Part shown: piece by piece, positions 39,332 through 47,509 of the stretch
Numbering within the stretch: the stretch's first letter is position 1
Layout of the letters: each line of letters begins with the position of its first letter
Assembly: GCF_030269485.1 (NCBI RefSeq)
Contig: NZ_BSTL01000020.1
Location: forward strand, 56,549 to 120,548
Direction: 5' to 3'
Origin: Actinoplanes sp. NBRC 103695
Lineage (GTDB): Bacteria > Actinomycetota > Actinomycetes > Mycobacteriales > Micromonosporaceae
Length of the DNA: 64,000 bases
Program-made: the position numbers and the translations under genes
Notes under the pieces: generated by a model
What the model was told of the DNA's origin: nothing
The model's input: only the letters and a program-made list of their open reading frames with translations
Database searches by the model: none

Positions 39332-40714
39332 TTACGTCCATGAGAGGAGGGCCTCCTCGGGGTCCTCCAGGAACCGGCCGATGTCGCGCAGGAACTTCGA
39401 GCCGAGCTCGCCGTCGACGATGCGGTGGTCGAAGGAGAGGCCGAGCGTGGTGACCTGGCGAATCTTGATCTTGCCCTTGTGCACCCAGGGAGTGGGACGG
39501 ATCGCGCCGAAGCAGAGGATCGCCGACTCGCCGGGCGGCAGGATCGGCGTGCCGGTGTCCACGCCGAAGACGCCGACGTTGGTGATCGAGAACGTGCCAC
39601 CGGCCATGTCGGACGGCGGCGTCTTCCCGGACTTCGCCACCTGGACCAGGCCGTTCAGCGCCTCGGCCAGCTCGCGCAGGGTGAGCCGGCCGGCGTCCTT
39701 GACGTTCGGCACGATCAGCCCGCGCTCGGTGGCCGCGGCGATGCCCAGGTTCACGTAGTCCTTGACGATGATCTCGCCGGTGTCGCCGGACCAGGTGGAG
39801 TTGACCATCGGGTGCCGGCCGATCGCGACCAGCACCGCCTTGGCCACCAGCAGCAGCGGTGAGATCCGCAGGTCGCGGAACTCGGGGCGGGCCTTGAGCC
39901 GGTCCAGCACTTTCGTCGAACGGGTGACGTCCACGGTCAGGAACTCGGTGACGTGCGGCGCTGTGAACGCCGAGGCCACCATGTTCGCCGCGGTCAGCTT
40001 GCGGACGCCCTTGATCGGGATGCGCTGCTCGCGAGCACCGGACTCGACCGCCGCCGGCGCGGTGGCGGACAGGACGTCGTCACGCGTCACGGACCCGGAC
40101 GGGCCACTGCCGGCCAAGGTCGCCAGGTCGATTCCCAGGTCCTTCGCGAGCTTCCGGACCGGGGGCTTGGCGAGGACGCGGCCGTTGGTTCCGGCGGTAG
40201 TCGTAACCGGGACGTCGCGAGGCGGCGGGGCGGGCGAAGGGCTGGGCGCCGGCTGAGGACGAGCAGGCGGTGCTGCGGTTGTGGACGCTGCGGGCGTACT
40301 CGAGCGGGGTCGTCTCTTGGCAGTTGTGGTTTTCGGGCCGTAACCCACCAGCACGGCGGTGCGGCCGCCGGGCGCCGGACCACCGATCAGGCCGGGCTCG
40401 ATCGCACCCTCCGCCGGCGCGATCTGCACCTCGGCGAGCGTCTCCTCCGACGGCGTCGGGCCCGCGGACGGATCCGTGTCGATCGAGACGATCGGGGCGC
40501 CGACCTCGACCGTCGTGCCGGCCTCGACGAAGATCTTCGCGACCCGGCCGGCCCATTTCGCCGGGATCTCGACCGCCGCCTTGGCCGTCTCCACCTCGAC
40601 GATGATCTGGTTCAGCTCGATCAGGTCGCCGACCTTGACCAGCCAGGACAGGATCTCGCCCTCGGTCAGGCCCTCGCCCAGGTCGGGCAGCGTGAACTCC
40701 TTGATGCGCGACAT
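39332..40714 (-). CDS. 2-oxo acid dehydrogenase E2 (dihydrolipoyl acyltransferase)
   Basis: 460 residues from ATG 40714. One lipoyl domain (lipoyl Lys in VEVETAKAAVEIP), a Pro/Ala-rich linker, a peripheral-subunit-binding domain (LAKPPVRKLAKDLGIDLATL, AGSGPSGSVTRDDVL) and the catalytic domain with LSFDHRIVDGELGSKFL near the C-terminus, where the active-site His and Asp lie. With E1alpha and E1beta immediately upstream it forms a branched-chain or pyruvate-type complex; the E3 subunit must be encoded elsewhere. The heterodimeric E1 favours the branched-chain 2-oxo acid complex (BkdC-like), used to make fatty-acid primers. Confidence 0.93.
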   Translation of the reverse strand: MSRIKEFTLPDLGEGLTEGEILSWLVKVGDLIELNQIIVEVETAKAAVEIPAKWAGRVAKIFVEAGTTVEVGAPIVSIDTDPSAGPTPSEETLAEVQIAPAEGAIEPGLIGGPAPGGRTAVLVGYGPKTTTAKRRPRSSTPAASTTAAPPARPQPAPSPSPAPPPRDVPVTTTAGTNGRVLAKPPVRKLAKDLGIDLATLAGSGPSGSVTRDDVLSATAPAAVESGAREQRIPIKGVRKLTAANMVASAFTAPHVTEFLTVDVTRSTKVLDRLKARPEFRDLRISPLLLVAKAVLVAIGRHPMVNSTWSGDTGEIIVKDYVNLGIAAATERGLIVPNVKDAGRLTLRELAEALNGLVQVAKSGKTPPSDMAGGTFSITNVGVFGVDTGTPILPPGESAILCFGAIRPTPWVHKGKIKIRQVTTLGLSFDHRIVDGELGSKFLRDIGRFLEDPEEALLSWT

Positions 40715-40719
40715 CGCTT

Positions 40720-41700
40720 TCACCACCCGAACGATCGGTCGAGGGCGTCCAGGATCCGGTCCAGGTCGGGCAGGTACTCCTCCTCGACGCGGGCGGCCGG
40801 GTACGGGATGTCGTAGCCGGTCACGCGCAGCACCGGCGCCTCCAGCGAGTAGAAGCACTCCTCGCTGACCCGCGCCGCGATCTCCGAGCCCAGGCCCAGG
40901 TTGCCCGGCGCCTCGTGCACCACGATGCAACGCCCCGTCTTCCGTACCGAGGCGAAGACCGGGTCAAGATCGAGGGGCGAGAGGGTACGCAGGTCGATGA
41001 CCTCCAGTTGCCGGCCGTCCTCGGTGGCCGCCTCGGCGGTCTCCAGCGCCGTGCGGACCATCGGGCCGTACGCGATCACGGTGGCGTCGGTGCCGTCGCG
41101 CACCACCCGTGAGGCGTGCAGCGGCTGGTCCGGTGTTGCCTCCAGCTCGACCGGGCCCTTCTCCCAGTAGCGGCGCTTGGGCTCGAAGAACACGATCGGG
41201 TCGTCGGAGGCGATCGACTGCTGGATCATCGCGTACGCGTCGGCCGGGTTCGAGCAGGTCACCACCTTGAGGCCGGGGGTGTGCGAGAAGAGCGCCTCGG
41301 GTGACTCGGAGTGGTGCTCGACCGCCCCGATGCCGCCGCCGTAGGGAATCCTGATCACGATCGGCAGCGCCACGTTGCCGTTCGACCGGTAGAACATCTT
41401 CGCCACCTGGGTGACGATCTGGTCGAACGCCGGGAAGACGAAGCCGTCGAACTGGATCTCGCAGACCGGCCGGTACCCGCGGATGGCCAGGCCGATCGCG
41501 GTGCCGATGATGCCGGACTCGGCCAGCGGGGTGTCGATCACCCGGTCCTCGCCGAAGTCCTTCTGCAGGCCGTCGGTGATCCGGAAGACGCCGCCCAGCT
41601 TGCCGACGTCCTCGCCCATGACGATGACCTTGCGGTCGTTCTCCATGGCGCGGCGCAGGCCGTGGTTCAGAGCCTTGCCCATGGTGAGCGTCTCGGCCAT
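40720..41700 (-). CDS. 2-oxo acid dehydrogenase E1 beta subunit
   Basis: 326 residues beginning MAETLTMGKALNHGLRRAME. Typical motifs are VIVMGEDVGKLGGVFRITDG, DTPLAESGIIGTAIGLAIRG, CEIQFDGFVFPAFDQIVTQV and the closing region RVTGYDIPYPAARVEEEYLP. Binds thiamine diphosphate with the alpha subunit. The start shares a base with the E1alpha stop (TGATG) and the stop is 5 bp from the E2 start, so translation of the three genes is tightly coupled. Confidence 0.95.
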   Translation of the reverse strand: MAETLTMGKALNHGLRRAMENDRKVIVMGEDVGKLGGVFRITDGLQKDFGEDRVIDTPLAESGIIGTAIGLAIRGYRPVCEIQFDGFVFPAFDQIVTQVAKMFYRSNGNVALPIVIRIPYGGGIGAVEHHSESPEALFSHTPGLKVVTCSNPADAYAMIQQSIASDDPIVFFEPKRRYWEKGPVELEATPDQPLHASRVVRDGTDATVIAYGPMVRTALETAEAATEDGRQLEVIDLRTLSPLDLDPVFASVRKTGRCIVVHEAPGNLGLGSEIAARVSEECFYSLEAPVLRVTGYDIPYPAARVEEEYLPDLDRILDALDRSFGW

Positions 41701-42839
41701 CAGTGGGCGCTCCCTTCGAACGAGGCGTGGTAGTCGGTGAACGCGGCGCGCTGCCGGTCGATCACGGCGGAGCCGGTCGGGTAGACGTTGTCGAACATCG
41801 AGACCGGCTGCGGGTCGGGCATCTCCAGCACTCGTTCGCGCAGGTCGAGGGCGAGCGTCTTGGCGAACTCGTCCACCTCCGAGAGGAAGGCGTCGTCGGC
41901 GATCTGCTGCTTGGTGAGGAACGCCCGCATCCGCGCGATCGGATCCTTGGCCTTCCAGGACTCCATCTCGCTGGCGATCCGGTACCGCGACGGGTCGTCC
42001 GAGGTGGTGTGCGCGCCCATCCGGTACGTGTACGCCTCGATCAGCGTCGGGCCCTGCCCGTTGCGTGCCTGGTCGAGGGCCGTCTTGGTGACCGCGTAGC
42101 TGGCCAGCACGTCGTTGCCGTCGACCCGGACGCCCGGGAAGCCGTAGCCCATCGCCCGCCGGTACAGGGGTACCCGGGTCTGCCGTTCCAGCGGCTCGGA
42201 GATCGCGTACTGGTTGTTCTGGCAGAAGAACACGATCGGGGCGTGGAAGACACTCGACCAGACGAACGCCTCGTGCACGTCACCCTGGCTGGTCGCGCCG
42301 TCGCCGAAGTAGGCGATCGCCGCCTCGCCGTCGGGGGTGCCGGTCTTGCCGTCCATGGTGATGCCCATGGCGTAGCCGGTCGCGTGCAGGCACTGCGCGC
42401 CGATCACGATCGTGTACGTGTTGATCCGGAACTCCAGCGGGTCCCAGCCGCCCTGGTCGACGCCGCGGAACAGGCCGAACGGCATGATCGGGTCGACGCC
42501 GCGGGTGTAGAGCACGCCGTGCTCACGGTAGGTCGGGAACGCCATGTCGTTCTTGCGCAGCGCCCGCCCGGAGCCGACCTGCGCCGCCTCCTGGCCCAGC
42601 AGGCTGGCCCACAGTCCGAGCTCGCCCTGCCGCTGCAACGCGACCGCCTCGGCGTCCAGCCGGCGCACCGTGACCAGGTCGCGGTAGAGCCCCCGGTACT
42701 CGTCGTCGGTGAAGTCGACCGAGTAGGTGATGCCGTCGTCGGTGGTGACGCTGTCGACGCGTTCGCCGTCCGGGGTGAGCAGTTGGACGAAGCCGCCGGC
42801 CGGAGCGTCCGCGCCGACCTCGCTATCGCCGTTCGCCAT
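41700..42839 (-). CDS. 2-oxo acid dehydrogenase E1 alpha subunit
   Basis: 379 residues from ATG 42839, chosen for the GGGAGA six bases upstream; the longer frame has no family similarity. The thiamine-diphosphate motif is AIAYFGDGATSQGDVHEAFV with FFCQNNQYAISEPL, and the phosphorylation-loop-like region is YTYRMGAHTTSDDPSRYR. Annotated in relatives both as pyruvate and as branched-chain E1alpha; sequence alone does not decide. First gene of the E1alpha-E1beta-E2 operon. Confidence 0.95.
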   Translation of the reverse strand: MANGDSEVGADAPAGGFVQLLTPDGERVDSVTTDDGITYSVDFTDDEYRGLYRDLVTVRRLDAEAVALQRQGELGLWASLLGQEAAQVGSGRALRKNDMAFPTYREHGVLYTRGVDPIMPFGLFRGVDQGGWDPLEFRINTYTIVIGAQCLHATGYAMGITMDGKTGTPDGEAAIAYFGDGATSQGDVHEAFVWSSVFHAPIVFFCQNNQYAISEPLERQTRVPLYRRAMGYGFPGVRVDGNDVLASYAVTKTALDQARNGQGPTLIEAYTYRMGAHTTSDDPSRYRIASEMESWKAKDPIARMRAFLTKQQIADDAFLSEVDEFAKTLALDLRERVLEMPDPQPVSMFDNVYPTGSAVIDRQRAAFTDYHASFEGSAH

Positions 42840-43251
42840 CTGTGTCTCCCTGTTCATCTCGTGCCCACGGCAGGGGTTGCCCGTCCGCGCGGCGGAACCG
42901 CTGGGGTGGCCGCGCCTGACCCTGTTGAGGCTGCCGCGCGGCTCGGCGGCAGGAATCGCGACCCCTGCCTGGGGAGCGACGGCCCGCGCCTCGCCTCGCT
43001 GTTCGGCGAATGCGACGGCGGCGGTGCCGTCGTCCCCATCCTGGCAGAGAACGTGAGTCCCATTACAGGTCGGGCTGATCACACTAAGGAAATTCTGCTG
43101 TTACGTCGCGGCGGCGCTTTGTCCGGGTACGCCGCTTTTGGGCTCGGCCTTCCGCGCGAAACGTTCTTGGCCGCCGATCCCTCCCCGTCCCGCCGTCGTT
43201 CACCTCGTCAACAGGCGGATCAATGTTGATCATTCTCCGGGAGGGGTACGG
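42840..43251. other. intergenic region between the E1alpha gene and a divergent gene
   Basis: 412 bp containing both promoters. I see no small gene. GATCAA-TG-TTGATC (43218-43231) is a perfect palindrome with 6-bp arms, 20 bp before the GTG of the plus-strand gene, and may be a regulatory site. Confidence 0.55.
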
Positions 43252-44481
43252 GTGCCGCAGGAACCTGGCGACGACGGGCTGGTACCCCCGATCAAGGTGC
43301 TCCGCCGGCGCCTGAACGGGGTGTACCGCGCCGATGGGTTCCGTGGCCCGACCCGCCGGTACGTGCTGCTGGTCGCGCTGCTCGTCGGGCTCGCGTCGCT
43401 GCCCACGCTGGCCGCGATCACGGCCGGCTCCAACGAGCTCGACGACGGCCGCACCGGCGCGATGGACGTGCCGCTGCTGCCGCTGCCGTCCTCCGGGCCG
43501 GTTGTCCCGATGCTGCCCGATCCGGTCACCTCGTCCTCGACAGAGCCTGTCACCCGGCCTCCGTCGACCGGCGCCGGGCCGTCCGGCGCCGAGCCCGAGA
43601 GACCCAAGCCGGGGTACGCCCAGAGCACGCCACCGCGGCCCCGACCGCCGACGGTGGTGCCTCCGCGCGCCACGCCTCATCGTCCCGAGCCGCCGAAGAA
43701 ACCACAACATCACCAGGACGAGTGGACCTGGCTGCCCGCGAAGCCGGGCGGCGGCGACGGGAAGCCCGGTGGATCCGGGAAGCCGGGCGGCAGCGATAGG
43801 CCCGGTGGCGGGGCCAAGCCGGGGGGCTCTGATTCCGACCGGCCCAACCGCCCTGCACGACCGGATCGCCCTGCTCGGCCCGATCGACCGGATCGCCCGG
43901 CACGACCGGATCACCCGGCTCGGCCCGATCGACCAGCCCCGCCCGATCGACCGGACCGGCCCACGGCGCCTGATCCTTCCGACGGTGATGGCGACTCGGG
44001 TGACGATCACTCCGTTGAGGAGCCCGACTCGGATCGGCCGCCTGCTCACCACGGCCATGGTCACGACCGTCCGGATCGGCCTCGTCACCGGCACTGCGAC
44101 GACGGTCCGCACCGGGACCGGGACCGGCACCAGGACCGGGACCGGCACCACGACCGGGACGACACGGCCGCCGAGCGGCGTGCCCGGAAAGCGCTGAAGG
44201 AATTCGTCACCTCGATCGACCGGTCGCCAGACCGGTCCGAAACCAGCCGGAGGTCCGCCGTGGCCGAGCGCCCGCACAACATCCGACCCGCCCGCACCGC
44301 CGAGCGCACCCACAACAGCCGGCGGTACCACGTGGCCGCCGACACCCGCCCGGACGAGCCACAGTCGGGCAGCCGCTCCTACCGCGGTCACCACCACGCC
44401 GAGACGCAGCACCGCGCCGACGACTCGTGGGCGGTCAGCCACCACGGCCGGCACCACGCCGACCGCGCCCGAAACCGATGA
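43252..44481 (+). CDS. single-pass membrane protein with Arg-Pro-Asp repeats and a His/Asp/Arg-rich tail
   Basis: 409 residues from GTG 43252, preceded by GGGAGGGG; the longer frame upstream lacks a ribosome site. A short cytoplasmic N-terminus, one membrane helix (YVLLVALLVGLASLPTLAAI) and a long extracellular low-complexity part: Pro/Ser/Thr linker, Lys-Pro-Gly-Gly units, RPDRPARPD repeats, then a His/Asp/Arg-rich region (HRDRDRHQDRDRHHDRD). Highly charged and surface-exposed; metal or wall-polymer binding is conceivable. No known domain. Confidence 0.7.
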   Translation: MPQEPGDDGLVPPIKVLRRRLNGVYRADGFRGPTRRYVLLVALLVGLASLPTLAAITAGSNELDDGRTGAMDVPLLPLPSSGPVVPMLPDPVTSSSTEPVTRPPSTGAGPSGAEPERPKPGYAQSTPPRPRPPTVVPPRATPHRPEPPKKPQHHQDEWTWLPAKPGGGDGKPGGSGKPGGSDRPGGGAKPGGSDSDRPNRPARPDRPARPDRPDRPARPDHPARPDRPAPPDRPDRPTAPDPSDGDGDSGDDHSVEEPDSDRPPAHHGHGHDRPDRPRHRHCDDGPHRDRDRHQDRDRHHDRDDTAAERRARKALKEFVTSIDRSPDRSETSRRSAVAERPHNIRPARTAERTHNSRRYHVAADTRPDEPQSGSRSYRGHHHAETQHRADDSWAVSHHGRHHADRARNR

Positions 44482-44551
44482 CGAACCGCCGGCATCGGCC
44501 CTCGGCCCTGCGGAACCGGTCGCGACCGATCGGTCAACCACGGTGGGCGGC

Positions 44552-44587
44552 TCAACAACGAGAACGAACGTTCTTTCTCGTTGTTGA
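44552..44587. terminator. bidirectional terminator between convergent genes
   Basis: TCAACAACGAGAA (44552-44564) and TTCTCGTTGTTGA (44575-44587) form a perfect 13-bp AT-rich stem around a 10-nt loop that itself contains GAACGTTC. It sits between the convergent stops at 44481 and 44590. Confidence 0.88.
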
Positions 44588-44589
44588 CG

Positions 44590-45801
44590 TCAGTCGCCGT
44601 TGAGGCGGTGACGGTTCTGGTCGATCCAGGCGTCGATGGCGTCCGTGTCGTTGGGGTCCACGCCCTCGGAGATGAGCTGGGCCACCGCCGCCGTCGCCGG
44701 GCTGCGGCGCTCGCCGGTCGCGTAGAGCCGGGCGAACTCCGGGATCATCTCCTCGACCACGTCGTCGATCTGCTCGGCGGCGGACGCAGGCAGGCCACGC
44801 TGCCGGACGGCGTACGCCGACCAGGCCCGGGTCACCCGCGGGAGCATCGCCGCGTCGTCCATGTCCAGCACCGCGCGCCGGTGCACCCAGTCGAGCAGGA
44901 ACAACCCGGCCACCGCGGGGCTCCAGCGCAGCGGGTCGGCGTCCGGCAAGCCACTCGCGTGGTCGGTGAGCAGGCTCAGGCAGAAGTGCAGGCTGGCCAG
45001 CTCGTCGTCGGCGCGTACGTCGGAAAGGCCGAACCGGGCCGCCTCGGGTGAGGCCAGGAAGTCCCGGATCAGCTCCGGCACACCGCGGGCCGGCGGCTCG
45101 GGCAACCGGGGCGTCGTCGAGGCGGGCAGTGTGTGCAGCCGGGAGACGGCCAGCGCCCGATCGGTGGCCAGCGAACCCTCGGCCGGCAGGTCGGTCAGCC
45201 CGTCGGTGATCTCCAGGTGGCGGTCCACCTCGTGCCGGAGGCGGCCGGGGTCCTCCTCGCGGAACCAGGTCAGCTCATCGCCCGCGCACATCTCCCGGAC
45301 CTGGCCGAGGATGCGGGACGCCGGACTGCCCACGTACAGGTCCTTGGTGATGCCGATGTTGTGGTCGACCAGGGCCACCAGTGCGTGGTCGGAGCCGCCC
45401 GCGGTGCTGTCGTCGTACGCGAAAGTCACCAGGTAGGAGGTCTGGTCGCCGTACACGTCGCCGTAGGCGTAGCACCCGGTGGCCCGGACCCGCCCCACCT
45501 GCTCGGTCCAGGTCGGCGCCTGCGTGCCGGGCCGCACCTCGCCCGCGCCCGTCGCCTCGGGCACCAGCTTGGCGAACACCGAACGGATCGTGGTCGCCGA
45601 CGCCGTCCGGCGGCGGTTGGTCGCACCGAGGAAGCTGCCGACGAAGTCGCGCACCGCGGAGGCCCGGTCGGTGTCCGCCACCGCGTAGACACTGCCCAGC
45701 AGCGCGGTGGCGAGCATCTCGGCGTCCAGGGCGCAGTCGAGCTTCGCCACGTCGCGGGCCGCGTGAAGGACCGCTTCGTACGGAGTCTGAGGGGGCGCCA
45801 T
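44590..45801 (-). CDS. conserved actinobacterial protein of unknown function
   Basis: 403 residues from ATG 45801 (MAPPQTPYEAVLHAARDVAK). Entirely soluble and alpha-rich. It contains a section that looks catalytic or regulatory, VTFAYDDSTAGGSDHALVAL and VDHNIGITKDLYVGSP, and ends VDPNDTDAIDAWIDQNRHRL. I know the protein only as a conserved hypothetical found near dynamin-like genes in actinobacteria. It is codirectional with the two GTPase genes, which lie upstream with a 34-bp gap, and may be part of their operon. Confidence 0.8.
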   Translation of the reverse strand: MAPPQTPYEAVLHAARDVAKLDCALDAEMLATALLGSVYAVADTDRASAVRDFVGSFLGATNRRRTASATTIRSVFAKLVPEATGAGEVRPGTQAPTWTEQVGRVRATGCYAYGDVYGDQTSYLVTFAYDDSTAGGSDHALVALVDHNIGITKDLYVGSPASRILGQVREMCAGDELTWFREEDPGRLRHEVDRHLEITDGLTDLPAEGSLATDRALAVSRLHTLPASTTPRLPEPPARGVPELIRDFLASPEAARFGLSDVRADDELASLHFCLSLLTDHASGLPDADPLRWSPAVAGLFLLDWVHRRAVLDMDDAAMLPRVTRAWSAYAVRQRGLPASAAEQIDDVVEEMIPEFARLYATGERRSPATAAVAQLISEGVDPNDTDAIDAWIDQNRHRLNGD

Positions 45802-45835
45802 GCCGCGAGCGTACCCGTCGCCTGGCCCGCGGGAA

Positions 45836-47509
45836 CTACTCAGAACGGACGGCGGCCAGAGCTTCACGCGCCTGTGCGTACGCGTTCAGCACTTCCCGAA
45901 CCGGCGCGACCACATGTTCGCGTGCCACCCCGGTGACCGCGGCCTGCAAGCGCTGCTCGGCCCGCCGCCGCCTCCGCTTCGCCGCCCAGTTGATCAGGGG
46001 TTTCAACAGCAGCCAGAGGAGGATGCCGAGGACCAGCCCGCCGACCAGCAGGATCAGCGGCAGAGCGAACCCGCCCACCTCGATCGCGTCCAGCGGCGCC
46101 AGCCCGAAAGCGCCGGCCACCACCCAGCCCAGCCCGGCCACCGCGGCCACCACCAGCAGCCACTGCAGCCCGCCGACGACGCGCCACCAGATCGGCGTAC
46201 GGCTCATCCCCAGATCGGTGGAACCGACCGCGCGGTCGAGCGCGTCCGGCAGATCATCCGACCGGGACCGGGCGGCCGTGTTCAGCGCCGGCGCCCAGAC
46301 CTCCGGGATCGGCGCCGCGGCCCGGGCGGCGACCGCCCGCACGCAGAGCCCGACCGCCGACTTCTGCGCGGCGGTCGCCGGCGGCAGCGACGTGCGTGAC
46401 ACGACCTCGACATCGGTGCCGGGCGTCTTGGCCTCGGCCGGGGTGAGGTGCAGCCGCTTCAGCGGATCCGGACGAAGCTTGCGCAGGCCCTTGACCAGCG
46501 GCCAGCCGGTCGCGGAGGCGGCCCGGTGCCGGTACGCGTTACCGGTCGCCTCGGCCACCGCGGGCACCCCGGCCGACGCCGCCAGCGCCTCCGACAACTG
46601 CCGCACGGTCGCCCGGTCCACCTCGTCCTCGGCCGCCGGCGGCCCGATCATCTCGGCCAGCTGCTCGCTCACCGAGTCCAGGTCACCGGCCAGCCGGCGC
46701 AGCGAGGCCTGCCGCTCGGCGACCGTCTTCTCCAAGGACTCGCGAAGCTCGTTGAGCATCCCCGGCTGCTTCGCCGAGGTGGCCATCACCGGCGCCGTCT
46801 CCAGCCCGTCCTCGTCCAGCAGGCGGCGCAGGTCGGCGAGCACGATCTCGGTGTCCGCCGCGGACAGCCGGTCGGCCTGGTTGAGCACCACCACGGTCAC
46901 GTCGGAGTGCTGCTTGAACTGCTTCAGGTACGCGTTGTGCAGGATCCGGTCGCCGTACTTCTGCGGGTCGACCACCCAGATCACCTGGTCGACCAGGCCG
47001 AGCAGCCGGTCCACCTCCAGCCGGTGCCCGCGGTCGACCGAGTCGAAGTCGGGCAGGTCCAGCAGCACCAGCCCGCGCAGCGAGGCCTCGTCGTCGCCGT
47101 CCAGGGCGCTCTCCCGCACGTACCGCTGGCGCGGCAGCACCCCGACCCAGTCGAGCAGCCGGTTCGCCTGGTCCAGTGGACCCCACACGCAGGCGTGCGC
47201 GACGCCGGTGGTCGGCCGCCGTACACCCACCGGCGACAGCTTCAGCCGGGCCAGCGCGTTGAACAGGCTGGACTTGCCGCTGCCGGTGGACCCGGCGAGC
47301 GCGACCACGGTGTGGTCCTGGGACAGCTTCAGCCGGGTGCCGGCCCGCTCCACCAGCGTGTGCGCGGCGACCAGGTCACCGTCCGGCAGGTACGGGTCGG
47401 TCACCCGCAGGAACCGGGACAGCGACTCCAGCCTGCCGACCAGCCGATCGGCGTCGATCCGGCCGTCGTCGCCGGTCAGGGATTCGCGCACCTTTTCCAC
47501 CAGACTCAT
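45836..47509 (-). CDS. dynamin-like GTPase with C-terminal membrane helices
   Basis: 557 residues. The GTPase domain (about 65-300) has P-loop LAGSTGSGKSSLFNAL (residues 73-80 core), switch II LLDLPDFDSVDRGH and the base-recognition VVLNQADRL. The central part is helical, and the C-terminal 130 residues contain two membrane helices (LLVVAAVAGLGWVVAGAFG, LPLILLVGGLVLGILLWLLL) and a basic end. The start overlaps the stop of the longer GTPase gene by 4 bp. Streptomyces uses a tandem dynamin pair (DynA/DynB) to stabilise FtsZ at sporulation septa; equivalence is an inference. Confidence 0.9.
   Translation of the reverse strand: MSLVEKVRESLTGDDGRIDADRLVGRLESLSRFLRVTDPYLPDGDLVAAHTLVERAGTRLKLSQDHTVVALAGSTGSGKSSLFNALARLKLSPVGVRRPTTGVAHACVWGPLDQANRLLDWVGVLPRQRYVRESALDGDDEASLRGLVLLDLPDFDSVDRGHRLEVDRLLGLVDQVIWVVDPQKYGDRILHNAYLKQFKQHSDVTVVVLNQADRLSAADTEIVLADLRRLLDEDGLETAPVMATSAKQPGMLNELRESLEKTVAERQASLRRLAGDLDSVSEQLAEMIGPPAAEDEVDRATVRQLSEALAASAGVPAVAEATGNAYRHRAASATGWPLVKGLRKLRPDPLKRLHLTPAEAKTPGTDVEVVSRTSLPPATAAQKSAVGLCVRAVAARAAAPIPEVWAPALNTAARSRSDDLPDALDRAVGSTDLGMSRTPIWWRVVGGLQWLLVVAAVAGLGWVVAGAFGLAPLDAIEVGGFALPLILLVGGLVLGILLWLLLKPLINWAAKRRRRRAEQRLQAAVTGVAREHVVAPVREVLNAYAQAREALAAVRSE

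Noticed and set aside
41703..43229. A 508-codon plus-strand frame antisense to the E1alpha gene.
   Set aside because: Shadow of a clear enzyme gene; no domain of its own.
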